Source of the DNA: Microbacterium sp. MYb45
GTDB taxonomy: Bacteria; Actinomycetota; Actinomycetes; Actinomycetales; Microbacteriaceae
NCBI RefSeq assembly: GCF_002979655.1
Contig: NZ_PCPG01000006.1
Location: 87,700 to 151,699, forward strand
Length of the DNA stretch: 64,000 nucleotides
Direction: 5' to 3'
This document shows, in pieces, positions 50,217 to 58,606 of the stretch. The notes below the pieces were generated by a model. The model made no database searches. It saw only the letters and a program-made list of their open reading frames with translations, and was not told where the DNA came from. Made by a program: the position numbers and the translations under genes. Numbering within the stretch: position 1 is the stretch's first letter; every line of letters starts with the position of its first letter.

Positions 50217-51563
50217 TCAGCCCTCGAGGTCGTTCCTCTTCGCCGTGCGGATGGGCGTGGTGACGGCTGCTTCGTCGCTGAACTCGATCGGGTCGGGCCG
50301 CTCGACCACACTCAGTGGCCGGGTCTCGTCGAGGGTGAGCAGGAAGCGGCGGTTCTCGGCGCGGCGCAGGCGGCCCGAGGTCGCCACCCAGATCACCCCG
50401 ATCGCGCAGGCGACGAATCCGGCCGTGCCGCCGAGCATGATGGCCGCGCGCGGGCCGAAGGAGTCGGCGACCCACCCGGCGATGGGAGCACCCACCGGGG
50501 TCGAGCCCATGATCACGGCCATGTACAGCGCGAGCACGCGCCCGCGCAGCGCCGGCTCGGTGGTGATCTGCACGTACCCGTTGGCCGTGGTGAGCAGCGT
50601 CACGATCATGAAGCCGGTGAAGGTCAGGGTGACGGCATACGAGGCGTACGTCGGCATGGCGGACGACACGAACGCGGCGATGCCGAATCCGCCGGCGGCC
50701 ATGATCACGACGCGCACCCGCGCGCGATCCCGGCGCGCCGCGAGCAGGGCGCCGATCAGGGAGCCGATCGCGAGCACCGAGCTGAGCACGCCGTAGCCGT
50801 CGGCACCCGCGCCGAACTCGAGCGCCATGGTCGAGGCGAAGATCGGGAAGTTCATGCCGAACGCGCCGATCAGGAACACCGTGACGAACACGACCCGCAG
50901 GTCGCTGCGCCCCCAGACGTACCGGAACCCGGCCGCGAGCCCGCCGCGGCTGCGGTTCTTCAGCCGTGGCGCGAGCAGGCCGGTGCGCAGCATCGACAGC
51001 GCGAGGATCATCGCGAGGAAGGTCGCGGCGTTCACGATGAAGACCCAGCCGGAGCCGATCGCCACGATCAGCAGACCGCCGACCGCCGGGCCGACCATGC
51101 GGGCGAGGTTGAAGGATGCCGAGTTCAGGGCGACCGCGTTCGACGTGTCGCCCGTCGACACCATGTCCGAGACGAATGCCTGCCGGGCCGGAGCATCGAA
51201 TGCGTTCACGACACCGAAACCGAGGGCGAAGGCGAACATCATCGGCAGGGTCATCACATCGTTCAGCAGCAGCACGCCCACCGCGATCGCGAGGGCCAGG
51301 AGCGCCGACTGGGTGGCGAACAGGATGTGGCGTCGGTCGAAGCGGTCGGCCACCCAGCCGGTGAGGCTCACCAGCACGAGCGGCGGACCGAACTGCAGCG
51401 CCATGGTGACGCCCATCGCGGTGGCGTCGTTGTCGGTCAGCTCGGTGAGCACGACCCAGTCCTGGGCAGTGGCCTGCATCCAGCCGCCGACGTTCGAGAC
51501 GAGGGCGCCGGCGAACCAGATCCGGTAGTTGATGTTCGCGAAGGAACGGAACATCGCGCTCAT
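50217..51563 (-). CDS. MFS exporter (EntS/MFS_3-like)
   Basis: 448 residues with about twelve membrane helices. Typical drug/siderophore-exporter features: RIWFAGALVSNVGGWMQATA, the GWVADRFDRRHILFAT loop between helices 2 and 3, VNAFDAPARQAFVSDMVSTG, and a late PVGAPIAGWVADSFGPRAAI. Sites suggest a proton-driven multidrug or siderophore exporter; substrate unknown. It is the second gene after a MarR regulator with a 4-base overlap, a classic efflux pair. Confidence 0.9.
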   Translation of the reverse strand: MSAMFRSFANINYRIWFAGALVSNVGGWMQATAQDWVVLTELTDNDATAMGVTMALQFGPPLVLVSLTGWVADRFDRRHILFATQSALLALAIAVGVLLLNDVMTLPMMFAFALGFGVVNAFDAPARQAFVSDMVSTGDTSNAVALNSASFNLARMVGPAVGGLLIVAIGSGWVFIVNAATFLAMILALSMLRTGLLAPRLKNRSRGGLAAGFRYVWGRSDLRVVFVTVFLIGAFGMNFPIFASTMALEFGAGADGYGVLSSVLAIGSLIGALLAARRDRARVRVVIMAAGGFGIAAFVSSAMPTYASYAVTLTFTGFMIVTLLTTANGYVQITTEPALRGRVLALYMAVIMGSTPVGAPIAGWVADSFGPRAAIMLGGTAGFVACAIGVIWVATSGRLRRAENRRFLLTLDETRPLSVVERPDPIEFSDEAAVTTPIRTAKRNDLEG

Positions 51564-52000
51564 CGCTCCACCACCCGTCGCATCAGGGCGCTCGCTTCTC
51601 GGAGCGTCGTGAGCTCGGCCTCGGTGTATTCGACCTCGCGCAGCATGTCGGCCAGCAGCTCGTCGCGGCGGCGGATCGTCTCGACGACGAGCTCGATGCC
51701 GGCGTCGGTGATGTCGACCTGCACGCGGCGGCGATCTTCCTCGTCGGGAGTGCGGACGACGAAGCCCTGCTCCTCGAGTCCGTTGATGGTGCTGGTCATC
51801 GATGGTGCGGTCACGCGCTCGCGCACGGCGAGGGTCGAGATCGTGCGGCGGCCGTTCATGCGCAGGTCGGCGAGTACCGCCAGCTGTGCATCGCTCATCG
51901 AGTCGGCCGCGCGGGCGCAGCGGAGGCGACGGGCCAGGCGGAACGTGGCCATGCGCAGGTCTGTGGCGGTGAGGGCGAGGGATTCATCGGACGCAGACAT
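51560..52000 (-). CDS. MarR regulator of the MFS exporter
   Basis: 146 residues. Winged helix MNGRRTISTLAVRERVTAPS, MTSTINGLEEQGFVVRTPDE, then EEDRRRVQVDITDAGIELVV (each in part). It leads a two-gene operon with the exporter. The palindrome TTAGATAGCCTATCTAA begins 4 bases upstream of the ATG, consistent with autorepression relieved by the exported compound. Confidence 0.92.
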   Translation of the reverse strand: MSASDESLALTATDLRMATFRLARRLRCARAADSMSDAQLAVLADLRMNGRRTISTLAVRERVTAPSMTSTINGLEEQGFVVRTPDEEDRRRVQVDITDAGIELVVETIRRRDELLADMLREVEYTEAELTTLREASALMRRVVER

Positions 52001-52003
52001 TAC

Positions 52004-52020
52004 TTAGATAGCCTATCTAA
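52004..52020. promoter_or_regulatory. Perfect 17-base MarR operator TTAGATAGCCTATCTAA
   Basis: TTAGATAG-C-CTATCTAA is perfectly symmetric and starts 4 bases before the MarR start, also within 60 bases of cutC. It is an island of A/T in very G/C-rich DNA. Likely binding site of the adjacent MarR protein and overlapping its promoter. Confidence 0.78.
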
Positions 52021-52059
52021 TTTTTCTGACACTGTCTCGGTGCCGGGCACAATGGAGGA

Positions 52060-52797
52060 GTGACCCGAACACTCGCCTTGGAAATCGCCGTGCAGGACCC
52101 CGCCGGAGTGCGCATCGCCGCCGAGATCGGCGCCGACCGCGTCGAGCTCGCCACGGCCCTCGCCCTCGGCGGACTGACCCCGTCTCCCGCGACGCTCGAG
52201 TTGGCGGTCGAGGCGGCCGGAGCAGATGGCCCCGAGGTGCACGTGCTCGTCCGGCCGCGCGGGGGCGGCTTCCACTACACCGACGACGAGCTGGCGATCA
52301 CCGAGCGCGACGTGCGCCGCGCGATCGCTGCGGGTGCGACCGGCGTCGTCATCGGCGCGCTCGACGCGGCGGGGCACCTCGACCTGTTCGCCATGGCCCG
52401 GCTCCGCGATGCCGCGGGCGGAGCGCCCGTCACCCTGCATCGCGCCATCGACGTGACGGCCGACCCCGTGGCGACGCTGCGCAGCGCCCGCGAGCTCGGT
52501 CTGCGCCGCGTGCTGACCTCGGGTGGGGCATCCGCCGCGATCGACGGCATCGACACCCTGCGCGCACTCGTCGCCGCGGCCGAAGGCGAGATCGAGATCA
52601 TGGCCGGCAGCGGCGTCGACGTCGCGAGTGCCCCGGTGCTCGCCGCGGCGGGGGTGGACGCGATCCACTTCTCCGCCAAGCGCTCGGTGATCGAGGAGGG
52701 CGGCGTGCGGATGGGCTCGGCCTCCGACGGCGTCGGCGGCTACGAGGTCACCGACCGCGACATCGCCTTCGCGATCCGGGATGCCGTCGCGCGGTAG
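52060..52797 (+). CDS. cutC: CutC family protein
   Basis: 245 residues from GTG 52060. TIM-barrel CutC signature: EIGADRVELATALALGGLTP, VHVLVRPRGGGFHYTDDELA, VIGALDAAGHLD, VTLHRAIDVTADP and LTSGGASAAIDGIDTLRALV. The family was named for copper homeostasis, but the enzymatic role is unproven. Followed 33 bases later by an alpha/beta hydrolase. Confidence 0.93.
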   Translation: MTRTLALEIAVQDPAGVRIAAEIGADRVELATALALGGLTPSPATLELAVEAAGADGPEVHVLVRPRGGGFHYTDDELAITERDVRRAIAAGATGVVIGALDAAGHLDLFAMARLRDAAGGAPVTLHRAIDVTADPVATLRSARELGLRRVLTSGGASAAIDGIDTLRALVAAAEGEIEIMAGSGVDVASAPVLAAAGVDAIHFSAKRSVIEEGGVRMGSASDGVGGYEVTDRDIAFAIRDAVAR

Positions 52798-52830
52798 GCG
52801 CTCTCGGCCCGCGGTCGCTAGGCTCGCAGC

Positions 52831-53688
52831 GTGACGGATACGCGCGAGTTCACCGACGCCCATGGCGTGGCCATCGTCTATGACGTGCATCCGGCTGCGG
52901 GGACTCCGCGCGGAGTCGTGCAGCTCCTGCACGGCGTCGGCGAGCATGCCGGACGATACGGCGCTCTGATCGGCGCCCTCACCGAGGCCGGCTTCCACGT
53001 CTACGCCGACGACCACCGGGGCCATGGCCGCACCGGCATCCGTCAGCACGGCGGACCCGAGAAGCTGGGGCGACTCGGCGTCGGCGGACTCCGCGCGGCC
53101 GAGGATGCCGTCTGGCAGCTGACCGGAATCATCCGCGACGAGAACCCCGACCTGCCGCTCGTGCTGCTCGGCCACTCGTGGGGTTCGTTCCTGGCGCAGA
53201 TGCTCGTGAACCACCACCCGGAGGCGTGGGATGCCGTGATCCTCTCGGGCTCCGCGCTGCGCACCCCCGGGTTCCTCAACGCGGCACCCCTGAACGCGCG
53301 GTGGGCGAAGGACGAAGGCGCCACGGGGCTCGAATGGCTCAGCCGCGATCCCGCCGTGTGGGCCGCGTTCGCCGACGATCCGCTCACGACCGACGTCCCG
53401 CTGCTCAAGCTCTTCGGTCCGATCGAGGCCGCGCGGCTCTACGGGCGTCCGGCCAAGGACCTGGGCCGCGACATCCCGATGCTGCTCCTCGTCGGTCGCG
53501 ATGACCCGGTGGGCGGACCCCGCAGCGTGCACAAGCTCGCCGACGAGTACCGCAGCCGGTCCGGGCTCACCGACATCACGACCCTCGTGTACCCGGATGC
53601 GCGCCACGAGATCTTCGCCGAGCTGCAGCAGGAAGAGGTGCGCGCCGACGTGCTCGCCTGGCTCGACGCGCACATCCCCGCGCGCTGA
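52831..53688 (+). CDS. Alpha/beta hydrolase, monoacylglycerol lipase-like
   Basis: 285 residues from GTG 52831. Serine_hydrolase_4 type: VVQLLHGVGEHAGRYGALIG, YADDHRGHGRTG, the nucleophile elbow LLGHSWGSFLAQ and late Asp/His in LLLVGRDDPVGGP and YPDARHEIF. It probably cleaves monoacylglycerols or small esters in the cytosol; the real substrate is unknown. Follows cutC closely. Confidence 0.9.
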   Translation: MTDTREFTDAHGVAIVYDVHPAAGTPRGVVQLLHGVGEHAGRYGALIGALTEAGFHVYADDHRGHGRTGIRQHGGPEKLGRLGVGGLRAAEDAVWQLTGIIRDENPDLPLVLLGHSWGSFLAQMLVNHHPEAWDAVILSGSALRTPGFLNAAPLNARWAKDEGATGLEWLSRDPAVWAAFADDPLTTDVPLLKLFGPIEAARLYGRPAKDLGRDIPMLLLVGRDDPVGGPRSVHKLADEYRSRSGLTDITTLVYPDARHEIFAELQQEEVRADVLAWLDAHIPAR

Positions 53689-53864
53689 GCAACGCGCCTC
53701 GCATTCCCGCTTCCGAGCGGTGTGACGCGACGTTACGCCCGGTGAAGGCGTGTGACAGACCCGTTCTCCGGGCTCGGAGACGACCGTAGATTCGGGTCAG
53801 TATTCCGCGCAGGAGCGAGGAGCGCGCCGTTGTGGGCTGCCCTCGCACGGGAGGGACCGCACCG

Positions 53865-54602
53865 ATGAGCTTCGTGAAGGACTGGCAGGACTGGCACGCG
53901 TCGCGCGAGCGCTACGCAGGGTCGGAGTACGGTCCGTCGGCGCTCGAGTCGACGAACTGGCTCATCACGGAGGCGGCAGCGGTCGACGGCATCCCCGGGC
54001 TCTGGGCGCTGACCGGCGACGGCGGCATCCGGGGGAGCGAGCTCGGTCAGGCGGGGTCGACCGTGGTCCTGCGTGGCACGGAGAGTGTCCGCCTCGGCAG
54101 GCGTGAGCTGCGGGTGTTCGATCGCCACGGTGCCCTCGCGCTGCGGGTGCTGAATCCGGCACGGCCGCAGCGCGAGTGGTTCACCGCGATCGACGCCTAC
54201 GCGCCCGACGAGCGTTGGCGACTCCCGGCGGTGTTCGAGGAGACGCCGGATGAGCAGATCCTGATCACATCGGTCGACGGTGAGGCCCGGGAGACGCCGG
54301 TCGCCGGGCGGTTGCGGTTCGAGCTGGCGGGGGCAGCCCAGACGCTGACCGTCACCAGGAACGGACAGGGGGCGTTGAGCGCGGTCTTCGCCGACGGTAC
54401 CAACGGTCTGGAGACGTACCGCTTCCGGTTCCTGCCGGTCGACGAGCCCGCCGCCGACGGCACGGCCGTGATCGACTTCAACCGCGCCTATCTGCCGCCG
54501 TGCGCGTTCTCGGACCAGTACGTCTGCCCGCTGCCGCCCGCCGGCAACCGGTACTCGACACCGATCCGTGCCGGGGAGCGCGTGGTGGTGCTCGGGGGCT
54601 GA
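53865..54602 (+). CDS. DUF1684 family protein
   Basis: 245 residues from ATG 53865. Family marks are FVKDWQDWHASRERYAGSEY near the start, TRNGQGALSAVFADGTNGLE, and the conserved end FNRAYLPPCAFSDQYVCPLP, PPAGNRYSTPIRAGERVV. DUF1684 proteins have no established function; the cysteine pair and the Arg/Tyr pattern are conserved. The 176 bases upstream contain no gene; the protein starts after a GGGAGGGACC Shine-Dalgarno-like stretch 8-17 bases ahead. Confidence 0.9.
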   Translation: MSFVKDWQDWHASRERYAGSEYGPSALESTNWLITEAAAVDGIPGLWALTGDGGIRGSELGQAGSTVVLRGTESVRLGRRELRVFDRHGALALRVLNPARPQREWFTAIDAYAPDERWRLPAVFEETPDEQILITSVDGEARETPVAGRLRFELAGAAQTLTVTRNGQGALSAVFADGTNGLETYRFRFLPVDEPAADGTAVIDFNRAYLPPCAFSDQYVCPLPPAGNRYSTPIRAGERVVVLGG

Positions 54603-54670
54603 TCCGTCACGGTGGTGCTCCGTCACGGCTGACCCGCCGGATCGGGGCTCTCGCGCCTTAAGCTGGAACC

Positions 54671-55720
54671 GTGCACGGTGAATACAAGGTCCCAGGTGGA
54701 AAGCTCGTCGTCGTCGACCTCGAGATCGAGGACGACCGGATCGCCCGCTTCCGCCTCGCCGGCGACTTCTTCCTCGAGCCGGACTCGGCGCTCGACGACA
54801 TCAACGCCGCGGTCAACGGGCTGCCCGCAGAGACGGATTCGACGGCGATCGCCGCGGCCGTCCGCAGTGCCCTTCCGGATGGCGCTCAGCTGCTCGGCTT
54901 CTCGCCCGAAGCCGTCGGCACCGCGGTGCGCCGTGCGCTCGTGACGGCCCCGGGGTGGCGCGACTTCGACTGGGAGATCGTGCACGACAAGGCGGTCTCG
55001 CCGCGCATGAACCTCGCCCTCGACGAGGTGCTCACCGCCCGCGTCGGCGAGGGGCGCCGTCGTCCCACCCTGCGCATCTGGGAGTGGGACGAGTCGGCCG
55101 TCGTGATCGGGTCATTCCAGTCGTACCGCAACGAGGTCGACCCCGAAGGCGCCGCACGGCACGGGTTCGATGTGGTCCGCCGCATCTCCGGCGGCGGGGC
55201 GATGCTCATGGCCGCGGGGCAGATCATCACGTACTCGCTGTATGTGCCGGCATCGCTCGTCGCCGGCATGACCTTCGCCGACTCGTACGCCTTCCTCGAC
55301 GACTGGGTGCTGCAGGCGCTGCGGTCGCTCGGCATCGACGCGGTCTATCAGCCGCTCAACGACATCGCGAGCCCGACCGGCAAGATCGGCGGTGCCGCGC
55401 AGAAGCGCCTCGCCAACGGGGGAGTGCTGCACCACGCGACCCTGTCGTACGACATCGACGGCCAGGTCATGACCGAGGTGCTGCGCATCGGCCGCGAGAA
55501 GCTCAGCGACAAGGGCACCACCTCGGCCGCCAAGCGCGTCGATCCGCTGCGCAGCCAGACCGGACTCGAGCGCGCTGAGATCATCGAGCGGTTCAAGGAC
55601 ACCTTCCGCTCGCTGACCGACGCAGAGACGGGGTCGATCGCGGCGGACGAGTACGCCGACGCGGAGGCTCTCGTCGAGTCGAAGTTCGCCACCGAGGCGT
55701 GGCTGCATCGGGTGCCGTGA
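54671..55720 (+). CDS. lplA: Lipoate-protein ligase A with N-terminal accessory domain
   Basis: 349 residues from GTG 54671. Residues ~1-90 are the small LplA accessory domain (YKVPGGKLVVVDLEIEDDRI, GAQLLGFSPEAV) placed at the N-terminus instead of the C-terminus. Residues ~100-349 are the ligase core: MNLALDEVLTARVGEG, RRISGGGAMLMAAGQIITYS, SPTGKIGGAAQKRLANGGVL (lipoyl-AMP lysine in PTGKIGGAAQK) and HHATLSYD. It attaches lipoate to E2 and H proteins. Its end overlaps the methyltransferase start by 4 bases. Confidence 0.92.
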   Translation: MHGEYKVPGGKLVVVDLEIEDDRIARFRLAGDFFLEPDSALDDINAAVNGLPAETDSTAIAAAVRSALPDGAQLLGFSPEAVGTAVRRALVTAPGWRDFDWEIVHDKAVSPRMNLALDEVLTARVGEGRRRPTLRIWEWDESAVVIGSFQSYRNEVDPEGAARHGFDVVRRISGGGAMLMAAGQIITYSLYVPASLVAGMTFADSYAFLDDWVLQALRSLGIDAVYQPLNDIASPTGKIGGAAQKRLANGGVLHHATLSYDIDGQVMTEVLRIGREKLSDKGTTSAAKRVDPLRSQTGLERAEIIERFKDTFRSLTDAETGSIAADEYADAEALVESKFATEAWLHRVP

Positions 55721-56676
55721 CCGCGGGCGCGGTCACCGTCATCGAGGGCGACAACCTCGCCGTCGCGGCGACCCTGCCCACGGGTTCCTTCACGCTCGTG
55801 TACCTCGACCCGCCGTTCAACACCGGCCGGACGCAGGGCCGGCAGGTGGTTACCGCGCGGCGGACGTTCACGACTCAGGAAGAATCCGCAGATTCGGGCG
55901 CGGAGCCCGTCGAATCGAGCGAGGCGGCACCGGTCTTCCTGAGTTCTGAACCGCCGGCGACCGAGCCCGAGCCTGAGACCGCGCCCGCGACCGAGGTGCG
56001 GAACGGGTTCCACGGCCATGCGTACGAGCGGGTGCGCGGGATGCTGCGCGCGTACGACGACCGCTTCGACGACTACGGCTCCTTCCTGATGCCGCGGCTC
56101 GAGGAGGCGTGGCGGCTGCTCGCCGACGACGGCACGCTGTATCTGCACCTCGACTACCGTGAGGCGCACTACGCGAAGGTGATGCTCGACGCCGTGTTCG
56201 GGCGGGACTGCTTCCTCAACGAACTCATCTGGGCGTACGACTACGGCGCGAAGTCGCGCAGCCGCTGGCCCACGAAGCACGACACGATCCTGGTGTACGT
56301 GAAGAACCCGCGGGAGTACGTGTTCAACTCCGACGAGGTCGACCGCGAGCCCTACATGGCACCCGGACTGGTCACGGCCGAGAAGGCTGCGCGCGGCAAG
56401 CTGCCGACCGATGTGTGGTGGCACACGATCGTGCCGACGACCGGGCGCGAGAAGACCGGTTATCCCACGCAGAAGCCGGAGGGGATCCTGCGCCGCATCG
56501 TGACCGCGTCGAGTCGACCCGGCGACCGGGTGCTCGACCTCTTCGCCGGCAGCGGCACGACCGGGGCCGTGGCCTCGGCGCTCGGTCGCGATGCCGTGCT
56601 GGTCGATGACAACCCCGAGGCGATCGGGATCATGAAGACGCGGATGCCGCACGCCGAGGTGATCACGCCCGGCTGA
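55717..56676 (+). CDS. Orphan beta-class DNA methyltransferase (adenine-N6 or cytosine-N4)
   Basis: 319 residues from GTG 55717 (GTG 55699 also in frame). The catalytic motif comes first, DPPF (31-34) in LVYLDPPFNTG, and the SAM motif FAGSG (276-280) last, defining the beta class to which CcrM belongs. TKHDTILVYVKNPREYVF and GYPTQKPEGILRRIV are standard. A ~60-residue acidic linker (EESADSGAEPVESSEAAPVF onward) is inserted after the DPPF region and contains palindromic DNA. No restriction enzyme gene is adjacent; it is coupled to lplA by a 4-base overlap, so it is expressed as a housekeeping gene. Confidence 0.9.
   Translation: MTAGAVTVIEGDNLAVAATLPTGSFTLVYLDPPFNTGRTQGRQVVTARRTFTTQEESADSGAEPVESSEAAPVFLSSEPPATEPEPETAPATEVRNGFHGHAYERVRGMLRAYDDRFDDYGSFLMPRLEEAWRLLADDGTLYLHLDYREAHYAKVMLDAVFGRDCFLNELIWAYDYGAKSRSRWPTKHDTILVYVKNPREYVFNSDEVDREPYMAPGLVTAEKAARGKLPTDVWWHTIVPTTGREKTGYPTQKPEGILRRIVTASSRPGDRVLDLFAGSGTTGAVASALGRDAVLVDDNPEAIGIMKTRMPHAEVITPG
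55873..55944. repeat. Palindromic element inside the methyltransferase linker
   Basis: ACTCAGGAAGA (55873-55883) and TCTTCCTGAGT (55934-55944) are a perfect 11-base inverted repeat. Within the loop, GATTCGGGC and GCCCGTCGAATC form a second, bulged stem. All of it is in the coding frame of the acidic linker. Confidence 0.55.
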
Positions 56677-56726
56677 GGGCGTTCGCGGTGTCGCCGCTCG
56701 CCGTCCACAGACGGGAGAATGCTGTG

Positions 56727-58238
56727 ATGACGGATACCGACTTCGAGACGACCGCCGACCTCGTCGAGGTGACGACCACCGCAGGACGCGTGCGCGGCCG
56801 CTGGCGTCCGACCACCGGTGGTCGAGGCAATCCGCGGTCGGCGGCGTTCCTGGGCATCCCGTTCGCGGAGGCCCCGGTCGGTGAGCTGCGCTTCCAGGCG
56901 CCCGTGCCGAAGGCGCCGTGGGAGGGCGTGCGCGACGCGCTCGAGTTCGCCGCCACCGCGCAGCGCGGCGATCCCGGCGTCACGCTCATCCCCGAGCCGA
57001 GCGTCGAGGGCGAGTCGACACTCAACGTCAACGTGTTCACGCCGAGCCCGGCCCGCGCCGGGCAGGGAACCGGGCTCCCGGTGCTCGTCTGGATCCACGG
57101 CGGCGGGTACTTCGCCGGCTCGCCCGCGAGCGTCTGGTACGACGGCCGCAACTTCAACCGCGACGATGTCGTGACCGTGTCGATCTCGTACCGCCTCGGC
57201 TTCGACGGCTTCGGCTGGATCGAGGATGCTCCCTCGAACCGTGGTGTGCGCGACTGGCTGCTCGCGCTGGAGTGGGTGCAGCAGAACATCGCCGCGTTCG
57301 GCGGCGACCCGTCGCGCGTGACGATCGCCGGCCAGTCCGCGGGCGGCGGTGCCGTGCTGACCCTGCTCGGCATGGAGAAGGCGCAGCACCTGTTCCACGG
57401 TGTCTACTCGATCTCCGGCGCGCTCGCCGATGTCGCCGCCACCCGTGCCGAGACGTTCGGTCGCGCGCTCGCCACCGCCGGCGGGGTCGAGCCGACCGTC
57501 GCCGGCTTCTCGTCGCTGTCCGAGGAGCGCATCCTCGAGCTGCAGAAGAAGGCGACCCAGCTCGGGCCGTCGTCGGTCGGCACCATGATGGAGGAGGGGC
57601 TGCCGCTCGGACCGCGCATCGACGGCGATCTGCTGCCACGGTCGACGCGCGAGGCGCTCGCCGCGGGTGTCGGCGCCGACAAGCCGCTCGTGCTCGGGGC
57701 GACCGACGACGAGTTCACGATGGTGTTCTCGGACGCGGCGAAGAAGCTGCGCTGGGTGCCCCGGTCGCTCCTGCTGGGAAAGCTCGGGCTGCCGAAGGCC
57801 GCGCGCCGTGCGTACCTCGCCGCCAACGCCGACGTCACGGGACTCGGCAATGCCCGTGTCGCCGGGCGACTGCTGACCGACCGGATGTTCCGCTCGGCGC
57901 TGCTGAAGGTCGTCGCCGACCGCGGAGCCGCGCCGACCTGGGTGTACCGGTTCTCGTGGCCGTCGGGGCGCTTCGGTTTCGCGGAGCACTGCCTCGATGT
58001 GCCGTTCTTCTTCGACTGCCTGGACGGGCCCGCGATCGAGCCGCTCGCCGGCCCGAACCCGCCGCAGCAGCTGGCCGATGAGGTGCACGGCGCGGCGGTC
58101 GCGTTCGTCACGGGCGGGGATCCCGGGTGGCCGCGGCACGAGGGGGGTGCGGGCATCGTCCGGGTCTACGACGTGCCGACGCGCGACGTCCGCGATGCCT
58201 ATGCCTCCGTGCGTCCGCTGCTGGGAGAGTCGTCCTGA
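56727..58238 (+). CDS. Type-B carboxylesterase/lipase
   Basis: 503 residues from ATG 56727. Carboxylesterase type B: FLGIPFAEAPVGELRFQAPV, VLVWIHGGGYFAGSPASVWY (oxyanion HGGG), SNRGVRDWLLALEWVQQNIA, and the nucleophile S204 in GQSAGGGAV. The catalytic His is in FAEHCLDVPFFFDCLD. No signal peptide, so it is cytosolic. Alone, 50 bases after the methyltransferase; converges on the cupin gene. Confidence 0.93.
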   Translation: MTDTDFETTADLVEVTTTAGRVRGRWRPTTGGRGNPRSAAFLGIPFAEAPVGELRFQAPVPKAPWEGVRDALEFAATAQRGDPGVTLIPEPSVEGESTLNVNVFTPSPARAGQGTGLPVLVWIHGGGYFAGSPASVWYDGRNFNRDDVVTVSISYRLGFDGFGWIEDAPSNRGVRDWLLALEWVQQNIAAFGGDPSRVTIAGQSAGGGAVLTLLGMEKAQHLFHGVYSISGALADVAATRAETFGRALATAGGVEPTVAGFSSLSEERILELQKKATQLGPSSVGTMMEEGLPLGPRIDGDLLPRSTREALAAGVGADKPLVLGATDDEFTMVFSDAAKKLRWVPRSLLLGKLGLPKAARRAYLAANADVTGLGNARVAGRLLTDRMFRSALLKVVADRGAAPTWVYRFSWPSGRFGFAEHCLDVPFFFDCLDGPAIEPLAGPNPPQQLADEVHGAAVAFVTGGDPGWPRHEGGAGIVRVYDVPTRDVRDAYASVRPLLGESS

Positions 58239-58258
58239 CGGTCTGAGCCGACCTGCCG

Positions 58259-58606
58259 TCAGGCCACGTACACCTTGCGGAGCGTCTCGGTCACGGTCCA
58301 GGTCGTGCGCATGCCCTCGGCGAGACGCACGACCGAGCCGGGGCCGATCTCGAGGTCGGGCAGCCCCGACGAGCCGAACGAGATCGTGGCGCGGCCGCTC
58401 AGCACGACGAACACCTCGTCGGCCTCGGTGTCGGTCGCAGTGCCGGGTGTCATCTCCCACACGCCGATCTCGACCCCGCCGAGACTCGCCAGCTCGTGTA
58501 CGGCGGTCGTCGGGGCGCCGGCGAGCACCTCGCCCGCGGGCAACGGCTCGTGCGCGAGCGCGAGACCACGAGCATCCATCCCCGTCCCCGCCGCGAGAGC
58601 GTTCAC
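58259..58606 (-). CDS. Cupin_3-type protein (DUF861) of the amine-oxidase operon
   Basis: 115 residues from GTG 58606. One cupin domain: GVEIGVWEMTPGTATDTEAD, EVFVVLSGRATISFGSSGLP, LEIGPGSVVRLAEGMRTTWT. This is the ethanolamine/ureidoglycolate-like cupin_3 fold often paired with FAD amine oxidases. The start overlaps the oxidase stop by 4 bases, so the two work together; a role in substrate or product handling is inferred. Confidence 0.85.
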   Translation of the reverse strand: MNALAAGTGMDARGLALAHEPLPAGEVLAGAPTTAVHELASLGGVEIGVWEMTPGTATDTEADEVFVVLSGRATISFGSSGLPDLEIGPGSVVRLAEGMRTTWTVTETLRKVYVA

